A DNA stretch of 64,000 nt from Pelodera strongyloides (Eukaryota; Nematoda; Chromadorea; Rhabditida; Rhabditidae). The position numbers and the translations under genes were made by a program. The DNA lies in contig JAANDG010000082.1 of NCBI GenBank assembly GCA_036852015.1, forward strand, positions 124,001 to 188,000, read 5' to 3'. A model generated the notes under the pieces. The model did no database searches, was not told where the DNA came from, and saw only the letters and a program-made list of their open reading frames with translations. Shown here one piece after another: positions 25,266 through 38,197 of this stretch (its first letter is position 1; each line of letters begins with the position of its first letter).

Positions 25266-26293
25266 ATTCTAATGTACAGGTAGGTACACGTCGCACAAAA
25301 TAAAACAAATCCCGAAAAGGTAGAGCTCTAAATCAGAAGTTGCTCTGTTTGAATGCAGCCCTCGCACTTATATTCAATTGAGTCTCGAATTTCCGTCAGC
25401 TTTCCTTAGTAATTAGGGGCGAGGTTTCACCATTAACCCACACACAATGCAGTCAGTGCCCTACATAGAATAATAGCTACCTTGCGGAAGCGTCGATTTG
25501 GTAGATCTATTGAAAGCAAGAGGCGCGGAGGAGCGAATCCGCGGAAACGAACCGAGGAAAAAGTTGTTCAAATCGTCTTGCGGTTTCCGGATACGTAGCA
25601 ATGTCGATTACTTAACCGGAGAAATGCCATCGCAAATTCGCTGGTGATCAACATTAAAAATGAGAGAAAGTGAAAGGATAGCCGGAAAGAGAAGAGAAAA
25701 TGAAACGGATGAAGAGAGAAGGTAGATGGATGAGGATCAGACAGTTGATTACAAGGTGATCTCCTTCTATGATCACTTACCTATTGTTCACCAGTTCCTT
25801 TGCAAAAACGTTTTTCTCTCAAGCATTGGCTGCAATTGATAAAACATAGGAAAAGACAAAAAGAAACTGCAAATTTCATGTATATGCGATCAAAGCATAT
25901 TTAGTATGCTTCTACAAAAGCCTGGAAGCGGCTATATTCTTTGCAAAGGCGGACGCAGATTAGTTGTGTAATTATTTCGATTCGCGCATATTTGTTGGAT
26001 GGATATGCAAAAATTGGGCATAGAAATTCTTGGAGAAAAATTGCTCTTTATTTTCTCCAAGAAAAAAAATCCGCATTTGATTTCCTGTTGCATTCGAGCT
26101 ACTGATCATTAACCATTTATTGACCTCGGAAATTGAAAATAGCAGCCGTTATAAACATTCCGCAAAAAATAGGTGATGCCGCCAATGATACTACGTACTT
26201 TTTGGTTGATTAGAAAACCAGTCCCTTTTCTACAATTGTATTGTTTTGGTCGAATATCCAAGGCCACGTCTGATCACGCAATTTCCTTTTCAG
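25266..26293. other. Divergent intergenic region
   Basis: About 1 kb between the transferase-like gene (-) and the ZP gene (+). The missing first exon of the ZP gene (signal peptide) should lie here, but no candidate stands out. No other gene seen. Confidence 0.45.
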
Positions 26294-27116
26294 CGAATTG
26301 CGATCCACTAGAATTTGTTGTTAATTTTTTCTTGAATGTATGTGCTGCGAATTCAGATAAAGCGGCAGCAAAAAAAGTTAATCAATGTATGGTCAAAGAA
26401 ATCCACAAACATCTGGTTGATCAGTATTAAATAATAAATATTTTACGTTTTAAAAGCTTGCTCCTTTTTCAGCGATCTGAAATTTCTAACAATTGTAAAA
26501 CGTAGGTTGACTCTGTTTCCCTTATAATAATGTATCAAGTTTATTTCTTTTCAGGATGATTGCAATGCTAGTTGGGACAAGCTCGATCAAAACAAGGTGA
26601 TCATTTGTTTCTCCTTGTATATGAAAAATAATCCGTAATTTTCCATTGTGCCATACGCTTACAAGCTTGTAGTGGACCAGTTATATATGAAATAGAACAA
26701 GAGTAGATAGCGAACATCGGATCTCGGCCGAACGATCTCGTTAACCCATATAGTCCGCTTTTATGTTGATCGTCGCCATCTAAACTAGCAAATCCATTTC
26801 AAAACAAGAGAACATTCGTTTGTTTAGCATGATTCACTCGTTTGTTGATGTACTTACAGTAACTTCCATAGCCTCAAATACTCTCAAATAATGCTTTTTA
26901 TCGGAGTTGCAACAATCGTGAACATGTATTAAATCTTCAGCGGCTCATACCAGTATTGAATATGATTCTTTTTTGTCTTAATTTTTTATATAATACCAAT
27001 AATATAAGTTTTTTATGCAGGACATCTTACAGGACTTCGTCTTAAACATCCCCCTTGGTCTCGTTTTGTTGTGCAATGGAAAAGAAACAATTTATTCAAC
27101 TCGTATATTTGTTTCG
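26294..27116 (+). CDS. ZP-N-like exons of a cuticlin/ZP-domain gene (5' part unresolved)
   Basis: Three exons, 26294-26337, 26555-26596 and 27021-27116, have good splice signals and join in phase: NCDPLEFVVNFFLNDDCNAS, then WDKLDQNKDILQDFVLNIPL, then GKETIYSTRIFVS. The cysteines, the ..NIPLG.. strand and the YSTRIFVS strand resemble the N-terminal half of a ZP domain. The first exon begins with two bases of a split codon, so an upstream exon must exist. The frame that leaves the third exon enters the next exon at 27194 but meets a stop before the ZP-C part. Either these exons belong to a broken gene or the join has not been found. Confidence 0.45.
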
Positions 27117-27203
27117 GTAAATGTATCGCAAACTACATAAGTCTTCAATTAAAGAATGTACAACATCTTATGTTTACCCTTTATGTTTTTCAGGACTTGA
27201 CGA

Positions 27204-27898
27204 ATGTATATTCTGTTGCAATTGAAAGTTCTCATCGTTCTCTCAATATTTCCATTTGCCTCTTCATTGGATGAATTCGACATCTCACAAGTATCATCCA
27301 CACCCGTGGCACATTGCGACTTTGCTGTACACCGCGATGGTCCAGACGGGGAATTCATTAAAGGTACTCATTGCTAGTTCATCACAATATGCGGCAAATG
27401 AGGGAAAATCATTACATGTCACTCAAATTGGGCATTGCCATAGAAAATTTGCAGGAGCGAATCTTGAGGTGAAATTATATTACGACATTTCCTGCAAACC
27501 GGAGAAGGGCTACTGCCTACATGTTTCCAATTGCACAGTGCGAGGTGACGGTAGTGGCGATAAACCATATCCAATTATTGATCATAATGGATGCACTCTC
27601 GAACCAAGCCTATTTGAGGATGTACAGGTGAGAGATCAATTGTCTTAAAGCTTGTTAGCGCTTAAGATAACAGAGGTCGTTAGAGCGCTTAAGGTACCAG
27701 AGCACAACAGTATTCTGATTCGTGTTAATTTTCGTATATTTTCAGTATGTTAGTGATTTCCGTGCCGGAATTCTCAATCCACTTCCAATCCGTTTCCGCG
27801 GACAGTCATCAACAGTTCTCTTCTACTGTGCAACTTCATTCAAATTACGCGAAGGACCGATTTGTAAAAGAGACGCATGTCCGCCACAAGTCGCCTAA
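27204..27898 (+). CDS. ZP-C domain (cuticlin-like) protein
   Basis: Exons 27204-27363, 27455-27627, 27746-27898 join in phase to 161 residues. The ATG is 10 bases after a TTTTTCAG acceptor and opens a hydrophobic, signal-like stretch (MYILLQLKVLIVLSIFPFAS). The rest is a ZP-C subdomain: HCDFAVHRDGPDG, YYDISCKPEKGYCLHVSNC, DHNGCTLEPSLFEDVQYVSD, RFRGQSSTVLFYCATSFKL and ICKRDACPP. It stops straight after the last cysteines, with no furin site and no transmembrane anchor, unlike most worm ZP proteins, which polymerise in apical matrix or cuticle. It may be a separate ZP-C-only gene or the 3' half of the ZP-N exons just upstream. Confidence 0.75.
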
Positions 27899-28188
27899 TT
27901 TTCATGATGTTTGTCCTGTAATAAACACAGGTACACATTTACCACAACTCCTTACATGCAAAAAAAACTCGCGATGAGTCAATCAACCTAACTACAGAGG
28001 TAATGAAAATAATGTAAAACCAACTCATTTGTATTCGAAACGCTTTCACATGAAATAATTTCACCCCGACGAACTCATCACCTACGTCTAATGAAAAGAG
28101 TCTCTCGCGGCCAGCCAAAATTCTATTTGAGTGATATTCCAAGAGAGGTCGAAGAGTAACAGTACGCAATCCAAATCTCTCTAAAAAT

Positions 28189-28901
28189 CTTTATTCACGA
28201 AACAATTTCAAAAACAAGGTTTCCGACGATTCACTCTAAATAAGTTAAAACATCATTCCTGACAGTAGGAAGATTTAAAAATTTATGGATATTTTTTACA
28301 GACGAGTGGTTTGCAATAAAAATATGACCGTTACACTTGGAACTCATCCTTCACATATGACTCTAGAACACGAATAAATGAACAAACACTACACAGGTCT
28401 AAAGGGGATATAGGAATGATCGAAAAAGAAAGAACAAATTATCACCGGAACGAACCTTTCTAAACAACTGTACAAGCGCTTTAAATCTCCCACAACTGCA
28501 ATATGAGATCAATTCCTTCAATGGGTCGAATGTATCACAAAAATGCAGATACCTAGCGTAAATACTCTTAAATAAAAATATGTTGCCATAAAATATTCAA
28601 AAATAAAGGGGTTAAAAAAGTTTCCTAATATTGATCGACTTTATATCAAGCACTCACACCCGTGACATTTGAATGACTCAGGAATGGACTATAAAACAGA
28701 CTAGCATACAACACTAGCACACAACACAACTAAACATGCCACTACATAAATAATCAGGGGTAAAAGGGAAAACACAACACATGCGCCGAAACACGGCACA
28801 AACGAAAACGGAGCGCAAACTGAATTCACTAAAGTTCGAAGTCATTTGGTACATAGCGATTCAAGAATAGATTTCTAATTACAACTTTCGTACGTAACGC
28901 T
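28189..28901 (-). terminator. Likely 3' UTR and poly(A) signal of the GAK gene
   Basis: AATAAA on the minus strand at about 28189-28194, roughly 710 bases after the GAK stop. No open frame of note lies between, and the next gene (ZP, +) ends at 27898, so the two genes converge. Confidence 0.45.
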
Positions 28902-31900
28902 CTACACGGAACTCTTGGTCCATGCGTTGTATGCAACGTTCAGTTCCGTGAAGATGGCTTTGGCCAATTCTCCATACTCAGACTCCTGCATTTTATCCGG
29001 ATGAACAACAATGCAGGCACGCTGGTAGAGCTTCTTGACCTAAATGAAAGGGGTTAGGTCAAATGGAGATATTTCTGAAATGTTCTAATAGTAAGTGTAG
29101 AAAAAAAGATGAATCCACTAAAAATGTAAGCACATTCAAACTTCAGTTTACGTGATTCAGGCTGAAGATAAACAATAAAACCCACTGCAACGTCATCGAC
29201 AAGATCCTGCATATTTGGCTGTTTCCAGCGAGATCCCTCCCACAAAACATCGGAAAGAGAACCCAGAAGGGCTCGGATGTTGCCTTCTTTGCCGTCAGTC
29301 CAATCACGAATCTGGAAAAATATAACATCAACTTATTAACATCATATGTTCCTAAATGTTGCTTCCTTCGCAATAAGAAAAACGCAAACCTTAATCGAAA
29401 TTGGATCCATGTTCTTCGCTTCTTCGGCCTTTCGAAGTTCTCCCATGCTCCTAACCGAATTCTGCTTTGATGATGTGAAGTTGTGTTGAGACAAAAGGTC
29501 GCCAAATGTGTCAACACCAACCTAAATAAGGATATCATAAAAACGCACAAATCGCTACTTTACTTTTCCAAAATATTGTTGTATGCCAAACCTTTTTCTT
29601 AGGCGCAGCCTCGGCAGTCTCAAATACCGATCGGTTGTAGTTGGGGCGCTGAGGGCGCGGTGTTGAAGAAGCACTGTTATGTGCGGAGTCTAAGACAACA
29701 ATCATGAAAATCATGAAAACGTAAAATTTGGGATGAAACCGAAGCTAAGTCCACAAGTGTACATGTACAAACCAAGGATGAACTTACTGGGCTTGCTCGT
29801 CGGATTTGACAATGAAGGATTGTTGAGAAACTCGGCAAACGGATCGAATGCACCCTGTTTCTGAAATTTATAGTTAATTTTTTTTAGGTTGTCTATAATT
29901 TATTGATTATTTGTAGCACCTGTGTGAATAGCAAACGAGAGTAAAATATATTTCATACATACAATAAAGAGGTTACCCTGTACTGATAACCTAATAACTG
30001 GAGGCTAAATAAAAGTGAAACTCCTCTAACTTGGAAGGCCGGAGCTGAAGTATTTCTATGCATTTGGGACGGAGCTGGAGGTCTTGCAGGAGCAACTGTT
30101 GGGATTGCATGCACATCAAACAGGAGATCAGGAGCTGCGGTGTTAGACTGTTGCCCTACTGTCTGAGGTGCACTGGGTGTAGCCCCAAAAGGATCGAATA
30201 AATCAGAAGAGGGGTTTGGAACAGGTGCCTGAAAAGGAAGCAACATTATACTCTTCATTCGCGTGTTCATCACTAGATTGGTAAAACAGGTGTATGTTTA
30301 CAAGTGAACACTCACAGCCGATGGCTTTGTTGTCGAGCCAAAAATGTCCGCGAATGGATCGGCGGGCACAGGTTTTGGCTGAGAAGAAGCAATGGGTTCC
30401 GAACTATGAAGGTCTTCTAAAAGAAAATGTTCGTGACATATTTTTATATACTAAACATATATGAGGAATAGGATCTAAAACTACCTCCAAGACCAAGCAA
30501 GTCCACTTGTTCGAGAATATCCGGCGAGCTTCTTCCTATGATTGGAGTTTCCCCTGGAGTGTAATCGGAAGGTGACGCATTCTGAGAGCGATACGAGCCA
30601 ACATTCATGTTGCCCATTTGGGTAGAGAGCCCGTCATCAACCTGAAGTAAACTTTAAATTAGGGTGCACATTAAACTGAGCAGATTCCGGGGCAGCCACG
30701 ATTATCTCACAACTAGCGTTCGATTATTAGTTGCATGCATCATGCGTGAATAAAATATACTACTCTTCACGACACATCGGCTGTATACACAAACCAGAAA
30801 CGGATTCGTGGATTTGGTTGTAGCGTTTGAGGTTTCCTTTTTCTCAGTTTCCGCTTTGATAACTTCCTTAACAATGAACAACACTGTACTAGCGACTTAA
30901 AGGAAAACACACCGACAGAAAAAAATGAAACAACTCTCAAATAAGCTTACCAAGAATGGGTTGTTCAAATCATAAGCTGAACCAGTATTTGATGTGACTG
31001 GTTCGGCAGATCCTCCCCAAGAAAGAGTATTGAAGAAATCGGCAGGCTTTTCTGCAGCTGCGCCTGCAGCCTTTGGAACCTGCAATATAAACCTCAATTA
31101 CGGCAATTCAGTTCTAGCAGGAAAGCGCCACATAACGAATACCACCACAGAATCGGAAAAAACTCAACGCTGACCTGCTTTGTGCCCTGCATAGACATAA
31201 ATAGCTCCTTGGCAATTTCTGCATCAGCCTGGTTATCGATGAACACAATCGGAGGTGGCACGTCACTCTTTGGAGAAATGGTCTGTGCCGGAGTACGAGA
31301 CATCAGAGACGCTAAAGAAAGAAAACTTACGATCAGTACAAAATCTTCGGAACCCCACAATTTTATATTTATTAATATACGTAAACAACAAAGCAAGTAA
31401 AGGCAAATCTAATGAGCTTACCGAATTCTTCCTTGCTACTCACAAGATTCTCCAATCTGAACCCTTCAAAGTTCTGTCGGCTGATGATTCCAGATGTCTC
31501 ACCATGGCAATTCACTCCAGAAACAAGGATTCTAGAAATAAATTCACATTGTATGACGTCTCCGGAATAAAAAACTGCCAATGCTCACGCACAACCAACT
31601 CAATATAAAGATAATAAGTGGCATCTTACCTCATATTCGCACCAGGAGTCACCCCGAACGAATCCAAATCTTCGGCTTGGAAGGAAAGATGCCATTCAAA
31701 AGAGGAATCAACCCCTTGGATGAGACGCCCATTGAAGGAAACACCACACAGCGGCTTCTGAAAACCAACAACTGAGGCCGGAAGAGATTGAGCACAGAAG
31801 TAACACTGCCATGAACAAGCATAGACTGATAACGGCAGTTAGCATTTTGCTAGAGGCAAACCTGGTAGAAAAATCATACCTTCTGTCCATCTTTTTGTGT

Positions 31901-34900
31901 TGTTTGGAAGAGCAAATAAACATCGCCATCGCCTTCCGCAGTTACTTCCAAGGAAATTTTGTTGCAGATGTCAGAAACAGCACTGAAAAGGTACACATAC
32001 GTGAGTTTTAGTTGAAGCGTACACGGAGGAGCTCAGAGCGGATAGTGGCAATGTAATTAATGTAAGTCAGTAAGCTCGTTGCGTATAGATATATAAGATA
32101 CTGACGTCAGATTTCGCGGTGCAGATGTGAATTTGACTGTTCCGTTCGAAAAGACGTCGACCGACATGGCATCAGTAGTGGGGAGAGGCCACACATAGAT
32201 ATCTTGCAAACGAAGACAAGACGACGACATGCGATTCTGAAAAACAAATACACTTTTACAAAGGTTATGTTCTTCCACCGTTGCTCTAGGCGACTTAATA
32301 CACTAGCTGACGACATTGTAACCAATGTTGTTCATGCTGATACTTTTAAACTAGCCCTATTACAAATCGCAGAAGACTTCTTCAATCCTATCCATTGATA
32401 ATACTGTTCGTTGAATGTGCGCGTTTTCTTTTCTCGACAAGTGTTGCATTCGTCGTTGATCGCATTTTGTTTTAATAAATATTAAGGTCAGAAATGAATC
32501 CGCCCTTACAGGCAATGATTTACACCATTTGTAATGGTTCTATACTCCTCACCTACTGATACTTCACCAATATATTCCTTGATCTGTACACACTCGTTTA
32601 TCTGTACACTGAGTTTTTATTTTCGTAGCGCGTCAAAAACATGTACGCCAACACATTTCGTCTACAGCAATTCGTCTACAGCATCCGTATGTAAATCAAA
32701 CAACGCCAGCACCTTTCCTCCACGGGCGAGGTAACCAATCGTGTCGACGATTTTGATCCAGCTCTGTGGCAAAGGACATGGATCCTCCCTGAGCTGAAGA
32801 ATGTTGCAAGCTTCCTCTATTGAAGAGACCTTCTTGGAGCCCATCACGATTGAAAGGGCAATCAACCAACAAGCGGCTGCAAACACGTGATAATTATAAA
32901 CAACAAAGAATAAATGATATTTGCAGCTCTGATAAGAGTTTGTCAAATAACTTGAAAAAGCATACCTTTCGAGCCACAAATTACGAGCGGAGTTGCCGGA
33001 TGAGAGGCCAGGTACGAGTGGATTGTATCACAAAGGTCAATGATCCTCGATACACAAATCGGTCCATACGAAGTAGCGGGAAATGGAACAATATGGCATT
33101 CCTCACGCAGGTCATTGTTTCTAAACATCATTGGATTAATTGCTACGGCAACAAACGAACGGTGGTTAGCAACATGATTTAATGCAGGGCAACTTAAGTG
33201 GAATCCATATTATCATATTTCCAACCTGTTCTGAGTGATAGTGTCCACCAGCAGGAATGGCATCTGACGAACAAGTTGCTTGGACCGCAGTTGTTCAATG
33301 ACCGAATCTTCATTGAGAGAACGGCCGGAGGTCTCGACAAAAATAAGGCGGGAGCAAACCTGAAAAAACACGACTTATAGACGAGTACAGACGATTTCTC
33401 AGAGAGGAAACAAAAAGATAACCACATACCTTGTTAAACTTCATTTCGCCATCGTGAGGGCGAGATGACATTCCAAAGGAACTGAGATTCGGAACACCGT
33501 ATTGAGTCTGAATAAAATAGTTCGAGGGTTATTTTACAAAAGGTCATATTCGATAACACACTGGAAACATACTTCATAAGACTAATTAAGAGATAACAAG
33601 CTAACCATTATAGCATAACTTGCCTGCACTTGATGAACCAGATTAACCGTTTTGTTCTTCAGGTTTTTCATAATGGAAAATGACGTTTCCAACAGTTGGC
33701 CGGCAGCCTGAGTCTAAAGTAAAATGCGATCACTTGGGATCACGAAGAAGAACACATATGCAGAACATCAGCCGTAAAACCTACACAGTTTTAATTAATA
33801 AAATACTGCGTGTACTCACTTCCGCGGCGCATCTTTGCCACTCCTCCATGTTAACTTCAGCAACTGGCCCGTCCAACGGTTGGGCTTTCAGTGTGGGAGC
33901 AAGGTTTTCCATGTCTCCCATCAATTGTTTGGCTGTTCTTCTTTGCATTGGCTCCACATTGATGCACGACTCTGAACAAGGAAATCTGCATACATCACTC
34001 TATACTCCCTCTATCACTTATACAATAACGGAGCTGAATGAAGTTCGGAGAAACAATTTTGTATAATGAAAGATCTCACCTATGACGGGGCGGAAAATTC
34101 TGAGTGTATCCAATGAGGGATCCTCCGGATCCTCCGGATAAGGCGCATATCGACAGTTCATTATTCTCAGTTTGACTGAATCTTCAAATGGGTGAACACG
34201 GTAGCACAACTGGTAGAGAATGCATCCGAGAGCCTACAACAGCAAACAGACAGATTCAAATAAAATAAAACACACTACATTCATACGTTAACACAAACGA
34301 TTTACCTAAACAACAAGTAGCATACAAGAGTGATATAATAATCGCAAACCTTTAAAAGGAAACGTACCCAGAGATCTTGCCACGGACCAATTGGACGATT
34401 TTCGTGCAATGACAACACCTCTGGAGTTCTGTACATTGGGGTCGTATACTTCTGGTACTAAAAAAACAATAATATTGATTAACGAAAGACAGTTATCAAA
34501 AAAGAGCACGCAGAGTTAACAAACAAAAAACAACATTGACCATTAGGAACCCAAAGACATGATGAAGGTTTACAAGGCAAGTGTTGTAAGACAATTACCC
34601 GGACAGAAACCGGAAAAATTCAAAATACCTGTTCTTCGATCAACATTTTCCTGTTGTAGTCCCAATTCGCAATCTCGTCCGAGGAATACACAACGTTAGT
34701 AGCACTTCCAAAATCACAGAGCTTCACTCTGCCCTTGGCATTTATCAAGAAGTTCTCGAGCTATAAAGAAATATGAATTATCGTGGGCAAATGTATACCA
34801 CCTAAAGTCCAATTGCAGAACTTATAATGAGTGAATGTTACGCATAAAGAAAATTTACCTTGATATCTCTGTGAGTGAGTCCACATCGATGAACGTGTTC

Positions 34901-35868
34901 CACTGCAGCACTTGTTTGATAAAACACTTTTGCAATGATAGAAGGGCTCAGTCCGCCTCTGTTAACCATGTCCACAATTGAACCGCCTAAAGTATTGTAT
35001 TTTAATAGTGGTGTTATTAAATAAATTCAAGGCGGAACATGCATAACAAGATATGCCAGGAGATCAGTGATGAACCAGTAAACTAGGTACAAACCAACGA
35101 AACTAACCTGGGCATAATTCATTGAGAATTAAGAACTCGATTCTCTTGTTCTCCTCTCGAATGGCCACATCATAGAATTCAACGATACGAGGATGATACG
35201 GAGGAGGACCCGAACACTAAAAAGAGCCATTATCTCATGATTTATCTTCAGTGGTGAAAATTTCATTAAGCATCACTTTAGAGCAAAACGTGTGAAAGAG
35301 AAAGTAATACACTTGAATTATTGAATTGGTACGGAAAACAGCGCAAAATCATTCAATAATAGGTAACGGCAACTAAATACAAAGTAGAAAATGAAGCAAA
35401 TAGCAATGACTTACCTTCTTAAAGAATTCGCACTCCCTTCTAAAGTCCGAAATTGACTCTTTATCGTAAGCGAACATTCTCTTCACAGCACACAGACGAT
35501 CGTTTTCAGCAAGCTTCACCAGGAAAATTTCGGCAAATCCACCTGTTATGTGGAAATATTAATTAAAACAGTAAATAAAGACATAAAAAGAGGAACAGCT
35601 ACCCAGTGAGCCTTACGTATTTATAATTCACCTAAATATAAAACTAACAGTTGGCTTGTCAAGTAGAAGAGTAAAACTTTGAAAAATGCATAAAACCATC
35701 AGAATTGCTGACGTAAGCCGTTAACAAGAAGGAAATGAAAGTACCTGATCCGAGCTTCTTAATGACAGTTGCTTGATGAGGTCCGATGGTTATTTTCTGT
35801 CCTTCAAATGTGTTCTCCCGATGTTGTTTTGGAAAGGCTGCTAAAGCCTTTGAAAAAAAGTCCGACAT
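28902..35868 (-). CDS. Cyclin-G-associated kinase (GAK)/auxilin homologue
   Basis: Clathrin-uncoating co-chaperone with a kinase head. 28 exons, coding order by start: 35868, 35542, 35216, 34986, 34760, 34457, 34233, 33971, 33713, 33507, 33359, 33120, 32876, 32236, 31982, 31757, 31531, 31311, 31079, 30866, 30641, 30416, 30228, 29860, 29689, 29521, 29311, 29039-28902; about 1156 residues, all phases joining. The kinase domain of the NAK family shows LCAVKRMFA (lysine), HRDIKLENFL and KLCDFGSA. A tensin/PTEN-like phosphatase region follows (MKNLKNKT..., ending YLARGGK), then a C2-like region. Next comes a disordered tail with DPF motifs (PADPFADIFG, LFDPFGA, FDPFAEF) that bind AP-2 and clathrin adaptors. 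A C-terminal J domain (VVHPDKMQESEYGELAKAIF) recruits Hsc70. An acceptor lies 7 bases before the ATG. The exon 9 donor is GC. Confidence 0.95.
33618..33623 (-). other. GC-AG intron donor in the GAK gene, with an alternative GT donor
   Basis: The exon ends GTGCAG and the intron begins GCAAGT, both in phase 0. Eighteen bases further in, ATG followed by GTTAGC gives a second in-phase but weaker donor, which would add ASYAIM. Confidence 0.7.
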
Positions 35869-36497
35869 AGCGGAGCTGAAAAAACAGCCGTATAGAGAAA
35901 GCAACGCAACGAAAAAAACCATATCACCACAAAAAGGACTATCTTTTAAACAGAGACAAATACTATAACGAGACAAATACTTATGTACAACATATAGATA
36001 ATGTGCACAGTTAAAAGGAAAACAACAATAACAAAAGGAACATAATTTTACCATAAAACGTATAAAAAGGAAGAACAAACGAAATGTGACAGCTCACCTG
36101 GTTGCTCCAATAATGTTGCATTACAGTAAGAATTTGAACGCGCGCTCGCACATGACAGGCAGGGGCACTCTTTAGAAAACACCATCGATGCGCCCCTTCC
36201 ATGATGGATGAAATTTTAATTAAAAAATAAATTAGTGACAATTGGCGGTTTTTTTACGTAAATTGAATATGCCAGAACTTTAGAACGTGAGTAGTTCTCT
36301 CTGTGAGAATGTTTATACAATTTTTCAATGCCCAGTTCCATTGTTTTCCAACAAAAACGAACAAATGGTGTTTAAATTTTTATTTGAATGGTGAATATTT
36401 TTGCAAATTTTCAATGAGCACTTGTACTTTCTGAAAGAAATTCAAAATTGTGATTAAGAGTTTATTTGGATATTAAACATTATGAATATTGGTGGTT
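35869..36497. other. Short spacer between GAK and SDR genes
   Basis: About 630 bases upstream of the GAK start and downstream of the SDR stop, both genes on the minus strand. No gene seen. The spacing is longer than classic worm operon gaps, although a TTTTTCAG trans-splice-type acceptor lies just before the GAK ATG. Confidence 0.4.
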
Positions 36498-36501
36498 TTA
36501 T
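36496..36501 (-). terminator. AATAAA overlapping the SDR stop codon
   Basis: The coding strand reads ATCCAATAAAACCACC, so the TAA stop lies inside a poly(A) hexamer. If used, the 3' UTR is only some 15-20 bases. Confidence 0.4.
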
Positions 36502-38197
36502 TGGATCTTCTTCTTTCCTGAAGCAAACACAGCGGGAAGAATGTTCTCCTTGTTTTCTTTTGCGATCAAGAAACGGAAAGCAGCATCTTGGACTTCAGTC
36601 GGCATCAAGGACAGCGGAATGTAGAAGAATAGAGCGTCCCATCCACAACGATATCTAAAATGCATTATGTTTATAGAAAAAATAGCCCGAATAATTGATT
36701 GGTGCTTCTTCTGAGTCTTTGTTTGGAAGCGCTGATATGAATGTCCAACGTTAGTTTGGCGAACACTGACCTTCTGCGCGGGTGTTTCGCAGTAATCGCA
36801 TGGAAGTAACTGTCGGTAACCCAGCTGATGTTGGAAGATCCCATCTGTTCCATTGCTTTGTTCCAGTTGTTAATGACTGAATTGATTAAATGGTATTCGA
36901 AATTCATTTCGTTCGAGTTTGGTAAATTATTAATTTGTGGTTTTTCACTCACAAAAGTCTTTGTATGTTTCGCCATACTCTTCCTTTGTTTCATCATCCA
37001 ATTTTGACCAAGCATTGTTCACCCTACGCTCATGCATGGCATTGTCTAGCAGGGGAGTCTTGAATGCACCAGGCTCCAAGATTGAACACTTTACTCCCCA
37101 AGCGAACAGCTCTTGTCTGCAAAATTCGTCGTTGATAAGGTTTTCTTTGTTCAATTAGAGTATTATATGCAAATTTATTGAATCGAATTCTACCTGACAG
37201 TGTCAATGTATGCCTCCACTCCATACTTGGCAACTGCATATGCTCCTGTAGCAGGGAAGGCTACGCGTCCCGATACAGATGATGTAGCGATTACACGACC
37301 TCCGCTTTCCTTGATGTGCTTTTTGAAAGCCTGAATATTATGATTTCTTCTTGTTTGGTCATAGCTCATGAATATATTGATCAACTAAAGATTGACCTAA
37401 GAAACTCACTTGAGTGACTCTGACTGCTCCGAGGCAATTAACATTGAATGAGAACTGATAATCATCGGCTGTCATCCAGTCATCGGGACCATAGATTGTG
37501 AAGACGCCGGCATTCTGTACAAGAGCCCATAGATCTGAAGCATACGAAAAGTTGCAGAACTTCACCTGAGCACTTTTTAAGTATCTTTCTCATTAAGCTA
37601 ACATACATGTCACCCACATTCTCCATTCTTGAGGTTCGCCTCCACAAACTTGACTGCCTCCTTCACGGACTCGTCCTTTGTGATGTCCATTTTCAACGGA
37701 CGAAGCTTTGTGGAGGATTCTTCCTTCTTGAGACTTTCGACCCCCTAAAGACATCTTGATCAAAGAAATGTTCTTTTTCAAAGATACTAATAATAACAAG
37801 TATGTAGAAGCTAGTAACCTGATCAGTGAGGCATGCTGCAAATGTGGGTATGCCAGCCCTCGCGCACTGCAGGGCAATCTTGTGTCCGAATCCACTATCG
37901 CAACCAGTGATTAGGACGGCCTTCTTATCCAAATCGTTCACTTTGAACAGCTCCCAAATAAACCTAAAACGCGTGGCATGCGGCATGGGATGTCTGTATT
38001 TACATATGATGTCTTCCTGATTGACGTTTTTTAATCGGTTGTTATTTGCTTGGGTATTAAATTGCAAACAAAACAAGCAAAGAATAACTGAAAATCGTAT
38101 TATTCTTCTTAAAAATCAGAAGTAAACCTTACCTGGCCACATAATATAGTGGTATTGAAAGCAGCACGAGAGTGTATGGGCAACAACAGCATAACAT
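36498..38197 (-). CDS. Short-chain dehydrogenase, retinol/17-beta-hydroxysteroid dehydrogenase type
   Basis: NAD(H)-dependent oxidoreductase of retinoids or steroids, ER-membrane anchored. Exons 38197-38133, 37963-37819, 37744-37618, 37534-37410, 37330-37194, 37116-36953, 36876-36771, 36654-36498; 341 residues. An N-terminal hydrophobic anchor (PYTLVLLSIPLYYVA) is followed by the cofactor motif LITGCDSGFGHKIALQCARA, the structural NAG motif (LWALVQNAGVFTIYGPDDWM), the catalytic Ser (RVIATSSVSGRVAFPA) and YAVAK (the YxxxK pair), then the RDH-type PGAFKTPLLDN. The length and the TGCDSGFG motif match the RDH16/HSD17B6 group and C. elegans DHS proteins of that group. The substrate is unknown. The exon 3 donor is ambiguous by four bases. 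Confidence 0.94.

Noticed and set aside
32102..32109. Second TGACGTCA (CRE-like) site
   Set aside because: It spans an exon end and splice donor of the GAK gene, which explains the sequence.
32534..32734. Plus-strand frame and a suspected missing linker exon in GAK (32240-32700)
   Set aside because: The GGAAAG donor at 32713 joins the exon at 32236 in phase, and the join fits the phosphatase/C2 boundary, so no further exon is needed.
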